From: Campylobacter estrildidarum
GTDB taxonomy: Bacteria; Campylobacterota; Campylobacteria; Campylobacterales; Campylobacteraceae
Direction: 5' to 3'
DNA length: 64,000 nucleotides
NCBI RefSeq assembly: GCF_005406205.1
Contig: NZ_NXLZ01000005.1
Span: 43,905 to 107,904 of the forward strand
The notes beneath the pieces are model-generated. The model ran no database searches and was not told the origin of the DNA. It saw nothing but the letters and a program-made list of their open reading frames with translations. This document shows, in pieces, positions 48,682 through 55,915 of the stretch. Position 1 is the stretch's first letter. Each line of letters starts with the position of its first letter. A program made the translations under genes and the position numbers.

Positions 48682-48758
48682 GCGTTCATAGCTCAGCTGG
48701 ATAGAGCAACGGCCTTCTAAGCCGTAGGTCAGAGGTTCGAATCCTCTTGAGCGTACCA
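48682..48758 (+). tRNA. tRNA-Arg (anticodon TCT)
   Basis: Anticodon loop CTTCTAA gives TCT, with stems ACGGC/GCCGT. The acceptor GCGTTCA pairs with TGAGCGT through two G-U pairs. CCA is encoded. Confidence 0.96.
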
Positions 48759-48762
48759 CTTT

Positions 48763-48847
48763 GCGGATGTGGTGAAATTGGCAGACACGCCAGACTTAGG
48801 ATCTGGTGCAGCAATGCGTGAAGGTTCAAGTCCTTTCATCCGCACCA
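48763..48847 (+). tRNA. tRNA-Leu (anticodon TAG), integration site
   Basis: Long-variable-arm tRNA. Anticodon loop CTTAGGA gives TAG, acceptor GCGGATG pairs with CATCCGC, CCA encoded. Its last 23 bases are the left attachment repeat of the integrated element and remain intact, so the tRNA should still work. Confidence 0.97.
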
Positions 48848-48849
48848 CT
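48825..48849 (+). repeat. attL: left direct repeat (25 bp)
   Basis: Begins TTCAAGTCC and ends CGCACCACT. It spans the T-arm and 3' acceptor part of tRNA-Leu plus two bases beyond CCA. Identical to attR. Confidence 0.92.
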
Positions 48850-48942
48850 CTAAACACTATTTTACCATACTTTGACGATTTTTGCTTAAAATATATTGAA
48901 ATCGTTAAAATCCCTTTATACTATTTCAAACTATTTAAAAAA

Positions 48943-49082
48943 GGTAACCTTTTAGCAGGTAACTTTTAATAAAAAATATTTGTAATGATAGTCAAAAAAT
49001 CGTCCTTTTATTCCATTTAAGCTTAGCAGTAAAAAAGGGTAAATTTCACTTTAACCTTAAATAAAAGGTAACCTATGATAAT
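48943..49082 (+). promoter_or_regulatory. Repeated GGTAAC sites, candidate integrase arm-type sites
   Basis: GGTAAC occurs at 48943-48948, 48958-48963 and 49077-49082, mostly in the context AAAAGGTAACC, between attL and int. A fourth copy with the same AAAAGGTAACT context lies at 56328-56333, 47 bp before attR. Their placement near both ends fits arm-type recombinase sites. Copies outside the element (for example 48357-48362) show the motif is not exclusive. The 293 bases 48850-49142 hold no gene. Confidence 0.45.
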
Positions 49083-49142
49083 TTTATTAAGTTTATAATA
49101 CTTTGAAATACGTTATAATATAACAAAATAACAAGGTTAAAA

Positions 49143-50282
49143 GTGGCAGTTAATAGAAAAGATTATAATATACTTATAGGAAAAGGAACACATTTAAAAA
49201 GACATAAAGATAAAATAAACTCCTTTTTATTTAGAATACAAAATGGTGGCAAAGAAAAACAACACGCCTTTACAATCCCTTTGCGTCCTACGTGGAATGA
49301 AAATGAATATATAAGAATAGCATTAAATAGGGCAAAAGAGTATGAAAACGAATTCAAAAAGCTTTTTAGCACTGGCTACGCTTTAAACTCTGGCATTTTA
49401 TTAAAAAACCTTTTTGAAGTATTTATGAAAACAAATTACAATGTTAGAGAATTAAACGAGCAACACAAGGGGCATATTAGAAATTTAATAAGCATTTTCA
49501 ATAATCATATTTTAGAGCCCTTGGGGGATATACATTTAGACGAGCTTACATTATATAAGGTGCAAGAATTTTATAATAATATGAAAAATAAAGGATTGGA
49601 GCCAAAAACATACAATAGAGTTATTAAAGAAGTATTAAGCCCTATGATTAAATACGCCATAAAAAATAAGTGGATTAATGAAAATGTTACAACTGGTTTA
49701 AAGCTTGACAAGGTTAAAAATAAAAAGCTTGTTATCAATCCAAAAGGCAAGTATAATGCTATTTTGAATACTATTTTAGAGTTATACAAAGATAATTTAC
49801 TTTATAAGGCTTTATTTTTACTTATACATAGCGGAAGGCGTAGAGACGAGGTTTTAAGTTTGCTTTGGCAAAATGTAGATTTAGAAAGAAAAACTATATT
49901 CTTACCAAAAACAAAAAACGGAGAGGCACAAGAACACGCCTTAGACGAGGAATGCTACAAGGCATTAAAAGCTTTAAAAGATGAGGTTAAACAAGAAAAG
50001 GGATTGATTTTTGTTTCTAGTATCACAGGTAAAAAAATAACAAATTTAGCAAGACAAGAAGCCAAAATAAGAAAGCTTAGCGGTGTAAAAGAATGGACAC
50101 CGCATTTTTCAAGACACATAAAAGCTACTTTATTATTACAAAGTGGAGTTAATCCTGCCATCATTAGCGGAACTTTAGGGCATAGAGATTTAAGCACTAT
50201 AAACATTTACGCAACTAACGACACCCTTAAGGCAAGTCAAAAAGCTAATGAAGCTTTAAAAGAATTACAAGGAAAAGAATAA
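49143..50282 (+). CDS. int: Tyrosine recombinase / phage-type integrase
   Basis: Site-specific recombinase of 379 residues that would insert and excise the element at tRNA-Leu. An N-terminal arm-binding region comes first, a core-binding SAM-like domain lies at about 85-175, and the catalytic domain has all key residues: Arg in LLIHSGRRRDEVLSL, Lys in FLPKTKNGEAQ, HFSRH (His-x-x-Arg), the second His in LGHRDLSTINIYA and its Tyr nucleophile. The start is GTG, with AAGG about ten bases upstream and TATAAT-like sequence before it. It reads away from the tRNA. Confidence 0.95.
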   Translation: MAVNRKDYNILIGKGTHLKRHKDKINSFLFRIQNGGKEKQHAFTIPLRPTWNENEYIRIALNRAKEYENEFKKLFSTGYALNSGILLKNLFEVFMKTNYNVRELNEQHKGHIRNLISIFNNHILEPLGDIHLDELTLYKVQEFYNNMKNKGLEPKTYNRVIKEVLSPMIKYAIKNKWINENVTTGLKLDKVKNKKLVINPKGKYNAILNTILELYKDNLLYKALFLLIHSGRRRDEVLSLLWQNVDLERKTIFLPKTKNGEAQEHALDEECYKALKALKDEVKQEKGLIFVSSITGKKITNLARQEAKIRKLSGVKEWTPHFSRHIKATLLLQSGVNPAIISGTLGHRDLSTINIYATNDTLKASQKANEALKELQGKE

Positions 50283-50327
50283 AATGTGTGATTAGGGGCA
50301 GTTGCTGGTTTAATAAGAGAATATAAA

Positions 50328-50549
50328 GTGCAAAATAAGATTTTTAACTTAAAGACTTTTGATTTTAGAAAATATAGTAGTAGTAATAGAAACTTTTTTA
50401 TTTATGAAAATACAAAACAAGGTTTTGATAATATAGATAAAGTTAATATTATTTTGAATTTATTGCATACTTTAAGAAACAGGACGCGCTATTTTGAAAA
50501 TCTTTTAAAGATAAATAAAGTCAATAATGAGTCATATAATAAAACATAA
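50328..50549 (+). pseudogene. Probable fragment of an Abi-like protein
   Basis: A 73-residue frame from a GTG start. The segment NLLHTLRNRTRYFENLLKIN resembles the C-terminal R-N-x4-E helix of Abi-family (AbiD/AbiF-like, HEPN-type) proteins, which run to about 250-300 residues. Only this end remains, with the first part absent, so it is probably a relic. AAGAG stands before the start. It lies between int and hicA. The identification rests on one motif. Confidence 0.35.
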
Positions 50550-50616
50550 AATACATTTAACGGCTTTGAAAACATTTAAATTATTTTAAGATAATTATAT
50601 ATATAATATACATACT

Positions 50617-50844
50617 ATGAGTAATAAAGAGAAGCTAATAAAAGAACTAGAAAACAATCCAAAAAACGCAAGTTTTGCTAATGTAGAAAAGCTTTTAAGC
50701 TGGTATGATTATAAGCTTGTTAGTATCAAAGGAAGTCATCATAAATTTAAAAAGAAAGAAAAAAGCATTATCATTCCAAAACATAAACCTATAAAAGAAA
50801 TTTATATAAAGCAAATATTAAAACTTTTAAAGGATGAAAAATGA
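50617..50844 (+). CDS. hicA: HicA-type mRNA interferase toxin
   Basis: A 75-residue double-stranded RNA-binding-fold toxin. The HicA signature KLVSIKGSHHKFKKKE contains the catalytic histidine in GSHH; KPIKEIYIKQILKLL is the C-terminal helix. In other bacteria HicA cuts mRNA on the ribosome-independent path and HicB neutralises it. TATAAT at 50602-50607 lies only 9 bp before the ATG and no Shine-Dalgarno is present, so a leaderless message with weak translation is likely. It overlaps hicB by 4 bases (ATGA). Confidence 0.88.
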   Translation: MSNKEKLIKELENNPKNASFANVEKLLSWYDYKLVSIKGSHHKFKKKEKSIIIPKHKPIKEIYIKQILKLLKDEK

Positions 50845-51209
50845 AAAAAGATATAAATTATTATTTGAATTTACCTTATAAGATTAATTTAGTAAAGCTA
50901 GAAGATGGCGATTATTACGCACAATTTGACGATAAAGAATTAAATAAACTTGTTTTGATGGCTGGAGATGGTAAAACACCTAACGAGGCAATAGAAGATT
51001 TAAAAAATGCCTTTGTGTGTTATTTAGAGGAGGCTTTAGCTAGTAATGAATTTATCCCTGAACCTGTCCAAAAAGATAAAAGCAAAAATTTAGCTATTAC
51101 TTTAAAACATAGTCTTATAGACGAAATAGATTTTTATTCTAAAAAAATGGGATTATCGCGTAGTGCATTTTTAGCAGTATCAGCTAAGGCATATATTAAG
51201 ACACTTTAA
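50841..51209 (+). CDS. hicB: HicB-type antitoxin
   Basis: Antitoxin partner of HicA, 122 residues. The partial RNase H-like domain is at the N-terminus (KINLVKLEDGDYYAQFDD), the acidic linker at about 45-85, and a ribbon-helix-helix-like C-terminus (LKHSLIDEIDFYSKKMGLSR) that would bind the promoter. AAAGGATGAAAA stands before its ATG. Together they form a complete TA module that would help to keep the element. Both stops and starts look intact. Confidence 0.88.
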   Translation: MKKDINYYLNLPYKINLVKLEDGDYYAQFDDKELNKLVLMAGDGKTPNEAIEDLKNAFVCYLEEALASNEFIPEPVQKDKSKNLAITLKHSLIDEIDFYSKKMGLSRSAFLAVSAKAYIKTL

Positions 51210-51542
51210 AGGATTAGAAATTAACTTGATTTAAAATATAAACTAAAAGCTTATAAGGAATATTTAGCAAGTGATTTGCAATGATGAGGTTTTAGCATTA
51301 AAATATAAAGCTTTATCACTTAATCAAGATAAAATTACTAAAAAAATTCAAAAAAAATTATAAATTTTCACTCATTTTTTAAGGAATAAAACTCTATAAA
51401 AATACTTTAAAAATTAAAATCAAGCAAAAACAATTAAAATAAACTAAAAAAACATATTTTCAATTAAGGCGAAAAATCTTCAAAACTGATAAAATACTAC
51501 TTATGATTTTAAATAATTTAAAGTCTTTTGATATTTTAGAAA

Positions 51543-51584
51543 GTGCGTTTTAATCAAGTCGCCAAACAAAGAATTAAAACGCAC
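51543..51584 (+). other. 12-bp perfect inverted repeat in a 495-bp gap
   Basis: GTGCGTTTTAAT (51543-51554) and ATTAAAACGCAC (51573-51584) pair perfectly around an 18-base loop that contains CAAGTCGCC. No gene overlaps it. Possible roles are a structured RNA, a transcription terminator or part of a replication origin. The rest of 51210-51542 is very AT-rich and holds only short decayed-looking reading frames. Confidence 0.5.
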
Positions 51585-51651
51585 ATTTTCATAAATTAAG
51601 AGCCTTAAGTTTAAGCCCTTAAAAAGAATTGTATTAAATTTAAACTTATCA

Positions 51652-51699
51652 ACTCCTTTTTAAAGGCTTTATTAATCTAAGTAAAATTTAAAAAGGAGT
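51652..51699 (+). promoter_or_regulatory. 13-bp inverted repeat burying the ribosome site of the HTH gene
   Basis: ACTCCTTTTTAAA (51652-51664) pairs perfectly with TTTAAAAAGGAGT (51687-51699), with a 22-base loop. The right arm includes AAGGAG, the Shine-Dalgarno for the TTG start at 51705. Pairing would hide it, so this may be a translational switch for the four-gene replication block. Confidence 0.6.
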
Positions 51700-51704
51700 G
51701 TAAA

Positions 51705-51908
51705 TTGGAAAATTTAAACAATGAAAAAGTTTTAGCGGTAAAAAAATATCTCACTATTAAAGATTTAGAAATCCTTTACAACATAAAAAGAAACACGCAA
51801 AATAAATACAGAACAGAAAAGAAAATCCCTTATTTTAAAGTAGGTAAAAACATATTTTACGATAGACAAGAAATAGATAAATGGTTTTTAAGTCATAGAG
51901 TGAATTAA
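51705..51908 (+). CDS. Excisionase/AlpA-type helix-turn-helix protein
   Basis: A 67-residue DNA-binding protein. KKYLTIKDLEILYNIKRNTQ and then KKIPYFKVGKNIFYDRQEID show the MerR-like winged HTH_17 pattern of Xis, AlpA and plasmid-control proteins. The start is TTG at 51705, with AAGGAG ten bases upstream (within a hairpin arm). It heads a run of four genes with overlaps or 2-base gaps. It may be Xis for the integrase, or a regulator of replication. Confidence 0.8.
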   Translation: MENLNNEKVLAVKKYLTIKDLEILYNIKRNTQNKYRTEKKIPYFKVGKNIFYDRQEIDKWFLSHRVN

Positions 51909-51910
51909 CT

Positions 51911-52300
51911 ATGTCTTTAAAACAAGTCAAAAAGGCATTAGTTTTGCGTAATGCTTTCTGTGTATATAGGGATTTTAAAAATGAATTTTTAGAGCTTTTC
52001 AAATATAGGAAGAAAGGCAAGGCACCAAAACTAACATTGCCGAAAACTAACAAGGATAAATTTTATACCGAAGCTTTGGAAAAATTAGAAAGTTTTTTAG
52101 ATGCTTTTAGTGTAGTATCTAAAGGCTTATTAGAAGCAGATATTAAAGACTTAAAAGATGATTTAAAAGACTTAGAAGTAAGCAAAGACATTTACGTAAA
52201 AGCATTAATGGCTTGTGAGCTTGTAAGGTTTTATGAGTTTAGATTAGACTTAGTTGTTAATGCAATTTTAAGCGATAATTTAGAAGTGAAAATATTATGA
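51911..52300 (+). CDS. Element hypothetical protein (129 aa)
   Basis: Not recognised. A basic N-terminal half (FLELFKYRKKGKAPKLTLP), then a leucine- and aspartate-rich helical part (DIKDLKDDLKDLEVSKDIYV). No membrane segment. It follows the HTH gene by 2 bases and overlaps the next by 4 (ATGA), so all are in one operon. Small proteins like this, upstream of Rep in mobile elements, are often accessory replication or copy-control factors, but nothing in the sequence proves that. Confidence 0.65.
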   Translation: MSLKQVKKALVLRNAFCVYRDFKNEFLELFKYRKKGKAPKLTLPKTNKDKFYTEALEKLESFLDAFSVVSKGLLEADIKDLKDDLKDLEVSKDIYVKALMACELVRFYEFRLDLVVNAILSDNLEVKIL

Positions 52301-52635
52301 GTTTTACCCCTTATTATGATAATTTAGAAATTCTCAAACATTTCAAAAATGAATTAGATTTTATTTTTAACAAGCGTTTTAGATATTTTGATTATGAGAT
52401 TTTTATAATCTTGCAAGAAAGACTACAAAGATTTACAAAAAAAGCAATGTTTGCTGATGAGGTTTTATACCTCATCGATAAATTAGAGCAAGAAAAAAAG
52501 CTATTTTTACACCACAAAGGCAAGTTTATAAAAGATAGTCAAAAAAGACAAAGATTAATAAATTTATGCCTTAGTGTTAGCAATGAACTTACTTTAAAAA
52601 TAGAAAAGATAAAGTCAAAAAAAGGCTTTAATTGA
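52297..52635 (+). CDS. Element hypothetical protein (112 aa)
   Basis: Not recognised. A 112-residue protein rich in Lys, Phe and Leu, mostly helical by pattern (ERLQRFTKKAMFADEVLYLI). It starts with ATG overlapping the stop of the previous gene and ends overlapping the TTG start of the replication gene. No signal peptide or known motif. The tight layout suggests it works with the Rep-like protein. Confidence 0.62.
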   Translation: MSFTPYYDNLEILKHFKNELDFIFNKRFRYFDYEIFIILQERLQRFTKKAMFADEVLYLIDKLEQEKKLFLHHKGKFIKDSQKRQRLINLCLSVSNELTLKIEKIKSKKGFN

Positions 52636-53522
52636 ATAATGATACAAAAATTTTAGATGAGTTATTTAACCGCGTAGGATTAGATAGTATAAGCTTTATT
52701 ATTCCAGCCGTAGCATTTGGAAAGTTTTTAAAAAAATTTGATTTTAGAAAACGCCTTAACAAAACAACAAGAAACATACAATTAAAAGAATATTGCGACG
52801 ATAAATTTAAAAGTTATAATGCAAAAGATAAAAAAGCACCTTTTGAAATAAGATATATTAATTTTATTAAAGGAAATAAAAGCCTTTCTAATACAGCTAT
52901 TGTATTATATAACAGCAAAAAAGCCTTAGAATTATCAAAGAAAAACAAAAAAGCAAAAGGTTATTACATAGAAGTGATAATCAATGGTATCAATCAGCCA
53001 AGTAAAAATATAGCTAAAGAAACAATGGCATTTCTAACAAGATTAATAAGGCGTTTTAAAACTGATAATATAGATTTATCTTTAGATTTTATAGGTAATT
53101 TTGATATAAAAGAACACAGCACTAAAAAAGCTATAGATACTTTTTCAAATTTAGATTTTAAAGGCGATTTGTTAGAATATAACAAAAGCCTTTATATTAA
53201 TAAAGCAACAAACGAGCAATTACCACAACTTCAAAGGGTGCTTTTATATGATAAATTTTATAAGCAGAAATACTACCATAAGCAAAATATAGACAATAAG
53301 TTTAAAAAATGGAAAAGATTAGAATTTAGAATAATGATTAAAGATAAATTGCTGAGGTCGTTAAATATAATCAAAGACGCTTTAAGGCTTTTTAACCTGT
53401 TTTTAAAAGACATAAACAATCAGAGCATTACAAGAAGCTTTTTAAATTTGCAATTTGGTATTTTTAAAGATTTAAGAAAGAATAGAGATTTTAAAGCCCT
53501 TGATATTTTTCAAACTTCTTAG
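52632..53522 (+). CDS. Replication initiator-like protein (rolling-circle Rep type)
   Basis: A 296-residue protein with the pattern of the Rep_trans/phage gene II-like group. TDNIDLSLDFIGNFDI matches the hydrophobic-Asp-hydrophobic strand of such initiators, and RVLLYDKFYKQKYYHK followed by KWKRLEFRIMIKDKL is the YDK...R-x-E-x-R signature. The Tyr in LLYDK could be part of the active site but this is an inference. The start is TTG at 52632, overlapping the previous gene. A replication role fits the iteron-like repeats 1.5 kb downstream. Alternative: a single-strand DNA-binding or recombination protein. Confidence 0.6.
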   Translation: MNNDTKILDELFNRVGLDSISFIIPAVAFGKFLKKFDFRKRLNKTTRNIQLKEYCDDKFKSYNAKDKKAPFEIRYINFIKGNKSLSNTAIVLYNSKKALELSKKNKKAKGYYIEVIINGINQPSKNIAKETMAFLTRLIRRFKTDNIDLSLDFIGNFDIKEHSTKKAIDTFSNLDFKGDLLEYNKSLYINKATNEQLPQLQRVLLYDKFYKQKYYHKQNIDNKFKKWKRLEFRIMIKDKLLRSLNIIKDALRLFNLFLKDINNQSITRSFLNLQFGIFKDLRKNRDFKALDIFQTS

Positions 53523-53552
53523 GGGTGTGCCCAAATTTGAGCATAGAATATA

Positions 53553-53614
53553 AAAACAACAAAAAACGCATTTAAAATGATTTTATTTTGAAGTAATAAA
53601 AAGATATTATTAAG
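53553..53614 (+). repeat. 62-bp internal direct repeat, copy 1
   Basis: Begins AAAACAACAAAAAACGCATT and ends AGATATTATTAAG. Copy 2 at 55916-55977 differs at two positions (TGT for CGC). The copies flank the divergent regulator, iteron and 96-residue genes, 2.36 kb apart. Confidence 0.85.
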
Positions 53615-53649
53615 TCCTAGTTTTTTGATTTATGGCGTAATTTTGTTAA

Positions 53650-53865
53650 TCAATCAATATCATTTTTAATCATCTCTTTTATTTTATTGTATTTTTGAGC
53701 TTTTATATAGTTTTCAAGCCAAGATTTAACCCAATAGGGATAATCTCTGCCATTAGTCCCCCAGCTATTTATAGCATTATAACTTACTTCTAATTTTTCG
53801 GCAAAATCTTTTTTAGATAAATTCGCATTAAACATTAATTCTTTAAATTCATCTTTACTTAACAT
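53650..53865 (-). CDS. Cro/CI-like small regulator, copy 1
   Basis: A 71-residue protein starting MLSKDEFKELMFNANLSKKD, with the helix-turn-helix segment DFAEKLEVSYNAINSWGTNG. The following WVKSWLENYIKAQKYNKIKE is shared with the next gene. Its pattern is that of a phage Cro- or arbitrium-free DNA-binding protein. ATG 53865 has GGCGGGG upstream and is better than the ATG at 53886, which has no ribosome site. It reads opposite to most genes of the element. Confidence 0.75.
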   Translation of the reverse strand: MLSKDEFKELMFNANLSKKDFAEKLEVSYNAINSWGTNGRDYPYWVKSWLENYIKAQKYNKIKEMIKNDID

Positions 53866-54008
53866 AGTTACCCCGCCTCTCATCATTTTAAATATAAAAT
53901 TATATCATAATAATTAGTTTTAAATACAAATATACTTTAATTAAGCTATTTATAAATATAAATATATATAATTTTAAAATAAAATAAATACATTTGTATT
54001 TTAATCAT

Positions 54009-54039
54009 ATAACAAAAGGATGCAAAAATGGAAAACATA
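54009..54039 (+). repeat. 31-bp direct repeat (leader and first codons), copy 1
   Basis: Reads ATAACAAAAGGATGCAAAAA then TGGAAAACATA, with one mismatch to 54404-54434. It contains the Shine-Dalgarno and first four codons (MENI) of the 54423 gene, but this copy is followed by a short frame that stops after 20 codons. Confidence 0.75.
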
Positions 54040-54041
54040 AT

Positions 54042-54257
54042 TTATTTTATATTTTCAATTTCAAAAACTTTATTTTTTAACTCTTCATAACTTTGAGCTT
54101 TAATATAGTTTTCTAATAAAAAGGTTATATATTGTGGATAAGGAGTAGTTGAACCCCAAGCGTTAATCGTAGGATAAGGAATACCGCTTATTTCTGCTAA
54201 TTTTCTTTTGTTTAAATTAGCTTGTTTTAAAAGCTGGTTAAATTTTTCTTTAGTCAT
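54042..54257 (-). CDS. Cro/CI-like small regulator, copy 2
   Basis: A 71-residue paralog of the preceding minus-strand gene: MTKEKFNQLLKQANLNKRKL, then AEISGIPYPTINAWG and FLLENYIKAQSYEELKNKVF. The W-G and LLENYIKAQ segments match the first copy, so they came from a duplication. The start has AAAGG upstream. It is divergent from the 54423 gene, with a 165-bp AT-rich gap that should carry both promoters and the operators. Confidence 0.78.
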   Translation of the reverse strand: MTKEKFNQLLKQANLNKRKLAEISGIPYPTINAWGSTTPYPQYITFLLENYIKAQSYEELKNKVFEIENIK

Positions 54258-54403
54258 ATTAAACCTTTATAATTTTAGATAAATTATATAATTACAATAC
54301 TAAACATAAAATAAAAATATTAAAACGATATTTATTAAAGATATTTTTAAGTATCAATACTATATTATTTTTATTTAAAAAATATCAAAACAATATAAAA
54401 TTA

Positions 54404-54434
54404 ATAACAAAAGGATACAAAAATGGAAAACATA
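54404..54434 (+). repeat. 31-bp direct repeat, copy 2
   Basis: Contains the leader and start of the 54423 gene. See copy 1 at 54009-54039. Confidence 0.75.
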
Positions 54435-54668
54435 TTTTTAGATAGCGATTTAGAGTTTTTACCGGATGGTTTAGATGGTCTAAGTGTTTTAGTTAGTGCC
54501 TTAAGTTTATCGTGTGAGAGCTACGACACCGACGATATACATAAGGCGTTATCAATCATCAACGAAAGATTAGTGCAATTTACAGCAAATAGCAGGGAAT
54601 TAATAGATTTAATCCTTAAGCTACTAAATGAACGAGACGCCTACATAAAACAGGAGGTGCAAGAATGA
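54423..54668 (+). CDS. Small acidic element protein (81 aa)
   Basis: Not recognised. An acidic 81-residue protein, MENIFLDSDLEFLPDGLDGL, with a helical C-terminal half (SRELIDLILKLLNERDAYIK). The start has AAGGATAC upstream. The stop overlaps the next ATG (ATGA), so the next HTH gene is coupled. It is divergent from the Cro-like gene, so probably under its control. Confidence 0.65.
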   Translation: MENIFLDSDLEFLPDGLDGLSVLVSALSLSCESYDTDDIHKALSIINERLVQFTANSRELIDLILKLLNERDAYIKQEVQE

Positions 54669-54871
54669 AAAAGTTATTATCAACTAAAGAAGTAGCAGAG
54701 TGTTTAGGGCTTAGCCAAAATACAATACGCAAAATGAGAATGCGAAAAAATCAAAGCAAATATAATTTTCCAAAAGGTTATAAAATCGGAGGCACTATAA
54801 AATACGAAAAATCAGAGAATATTAAACCTTGTAATCTTTTTATTGTCTTACTAATAACCTCAACAATCTAA
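54665..54871 (+). CDS. Second helix-turn-helix protein (HTH_17 type)
   Basis: A 68-residue protein: KKLLSTKEVAECLGLSQNTI then KMRMRKNQSKYNFPKGYKIG is a winged HTH of the excisionase/AlpA kind. The final part (NLFIVLLITSTI) is hydrophobic and not part of the fold, so the C-terminus may be shifted by an old frameshift. It is coupled to the 81-residue gene. It could be the true excisionase. GGAGG stands before its ATG. Confidence 0.72.
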   Translation: MKKLLSTKEVAECLGLSQNTIRKMRMRKNQSKYNFPKGYKIGGTIKYEKSENIKPCNLFIVLLITSTI

Positions 54872-54994
54872 AATCCAATCTTATATTTATCCTAATAATC
54901 AAACATCGCTAATTATAAAATCAATCCTCTTTTATTTGAAACACCCACGCATTTATAGAAAATATAAATAATAGATATTATACGTCTTTTTAAA

Positions 54995-55114
54995 CTTAAA
55001 GTCCGATGAATTTAAACATTAGAAATAAACTTAAAATCCGATTAAAACAAGTATTATTTTTAATGATTAAAATCCGATTAAACTAAATATCTCTTACGCT
55101 TAAAATCCGATGAA
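54995..55114 (+). repeat. Four iteron-like direct repeats
   Basis: The 16-bp unit CTTAAAATCCGATKAA occurs at 54995-55010 (one A to G change), 55030-55045, 55066-55081 (first base A) and 55099-55114, starting 35, 36 and 33 bp apart. All have the same orientation and share TCCGAT, in otherwise very AT-rich DNA. Such arrays are typical of Rep-binding iterons in plasmid origins. The 502-bp gap 54872-55373 has no gene. Confidence 0.8.
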
Positions 55115-55373
55115 TTTAACTACCATCAAAAACGCAAATCAAAGCTTATTAGATGGTTTGTTATAAAAGATTTATTTTTTACATTTTTACACTTTGCTTT
55201 CTTAGTTAGAGCGAGAATTTAAAATAAAAAAATACAAAAAATAAAAGATAAAAAATGTAAAAAAATATCTATAAAAAAAAGAATATAAATTTGAAACATT
55301 TTTTGTTATAATTTTTAATTTATTTTTAGAAGAACTTTATTAAGCTACCTTTCAACTTATCAAAGAATATAAA

Positions 55374-55664
55374 ATGTTTAACAAAGATGATATTATTAAT
55401 AATGCAATTCCAGTAAAAACTTTTGCAACTAATATAGGTTTGTATGATAATTTTTACAGAAATGTAAATGATATTAGAAGTGGTTTTAAAATTAAACAAG
55501 TAGGAAACAATTATTTTGTTTTACTACCTGAATGGTTTGTTAGATTGCTAGAGATTAACTATGACTGCTATGTAATAAAACCTTATGAAAGCTTTGATTA
55601 TGAATTTAAAGTAAAGATTACTAAAAAAACTGAAATAGGATTTTATAAACTATGCGAGGGGTAG
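55374..55664 (+). CDS. Element hypothetical protein (96 aa)
   Basis: Not recognised. A 96-residue protein, MFNKDDIINNAIPVKTFATN, with beta-like segments (SGFKIKQVGNNYFVLLPEWF). No signal or membrane segment. ATG 55374 has a weak AAAGAATA upstream. It is the last gene in the element and reads towards attR. Just beyond its stop is a G-rich stretch (GAGGGGTAGGGGGTG) that stands out in this AT-rich DNA. Confidence 0.55.
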   Translation: MFNKDDIINNAIPVKTFATNIGLYDNFYRNVNDIRSGFKIKQVGNNYFVLLPEWFVRLLEINYDCYVIKPYESFDYEFKVKITKKTEIGFYKLCEG

Positions 55665-55827
55665 GGGGTGCAAATCTCTATGAAGCCGAAATTTATACAC
55701 CGAAACGGCAGACTTAAAAAAATGTGAGCCATTTTTTTTACATTACGTTGAACTTGACTAACAAATTAACTAATTAAATAAAGTATTTTAGGTATTTAGA
55801 GATATATTTCAAAATATGCTTAAAATG

Positions 55828-55911
55828 GTGTCTTCAATTTTGAAGATACTTATTTTTAAATCCAAAATTGGATTTTGTGTATTTATTTTTAGTATCCAAA
55901 ATTGGAGATAC
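55828..55911. promoter_or_regulatory. Three palindromes in tandem
   Basis: GTGTCTTCAATTTTGAAGATAC (55828-55849; core TCTTCAATTTTGAAGA), ATCCAAAATTGGAT (55860-55873) and GTATCCAAAATTGGAGATAC (55892-55911) are related inverted repeats centred 28 and 35 bp apart. They look like operators for a dimeric regulator, or a part of an origin. The gap 55665-56379 contains no gene. Confidence 0.6.
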
Positions 55912-55915
55912 CCAC

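Noticed and set aside
48769..48969. 66-codon ORF across tRNA-Leu
   Set aside because: It is read through the tRNA and att sequence, has no ribosome site and is explained by the tRNA gene.
54995..55114. Possible CRISPR array (regularly spaced repeats)
   Set aside because: Only four units of about 16 bp with some mismatches, spacers of 17-20 bp that are AT-rich and not unique-looking, no cas genes. Iterons fit better.
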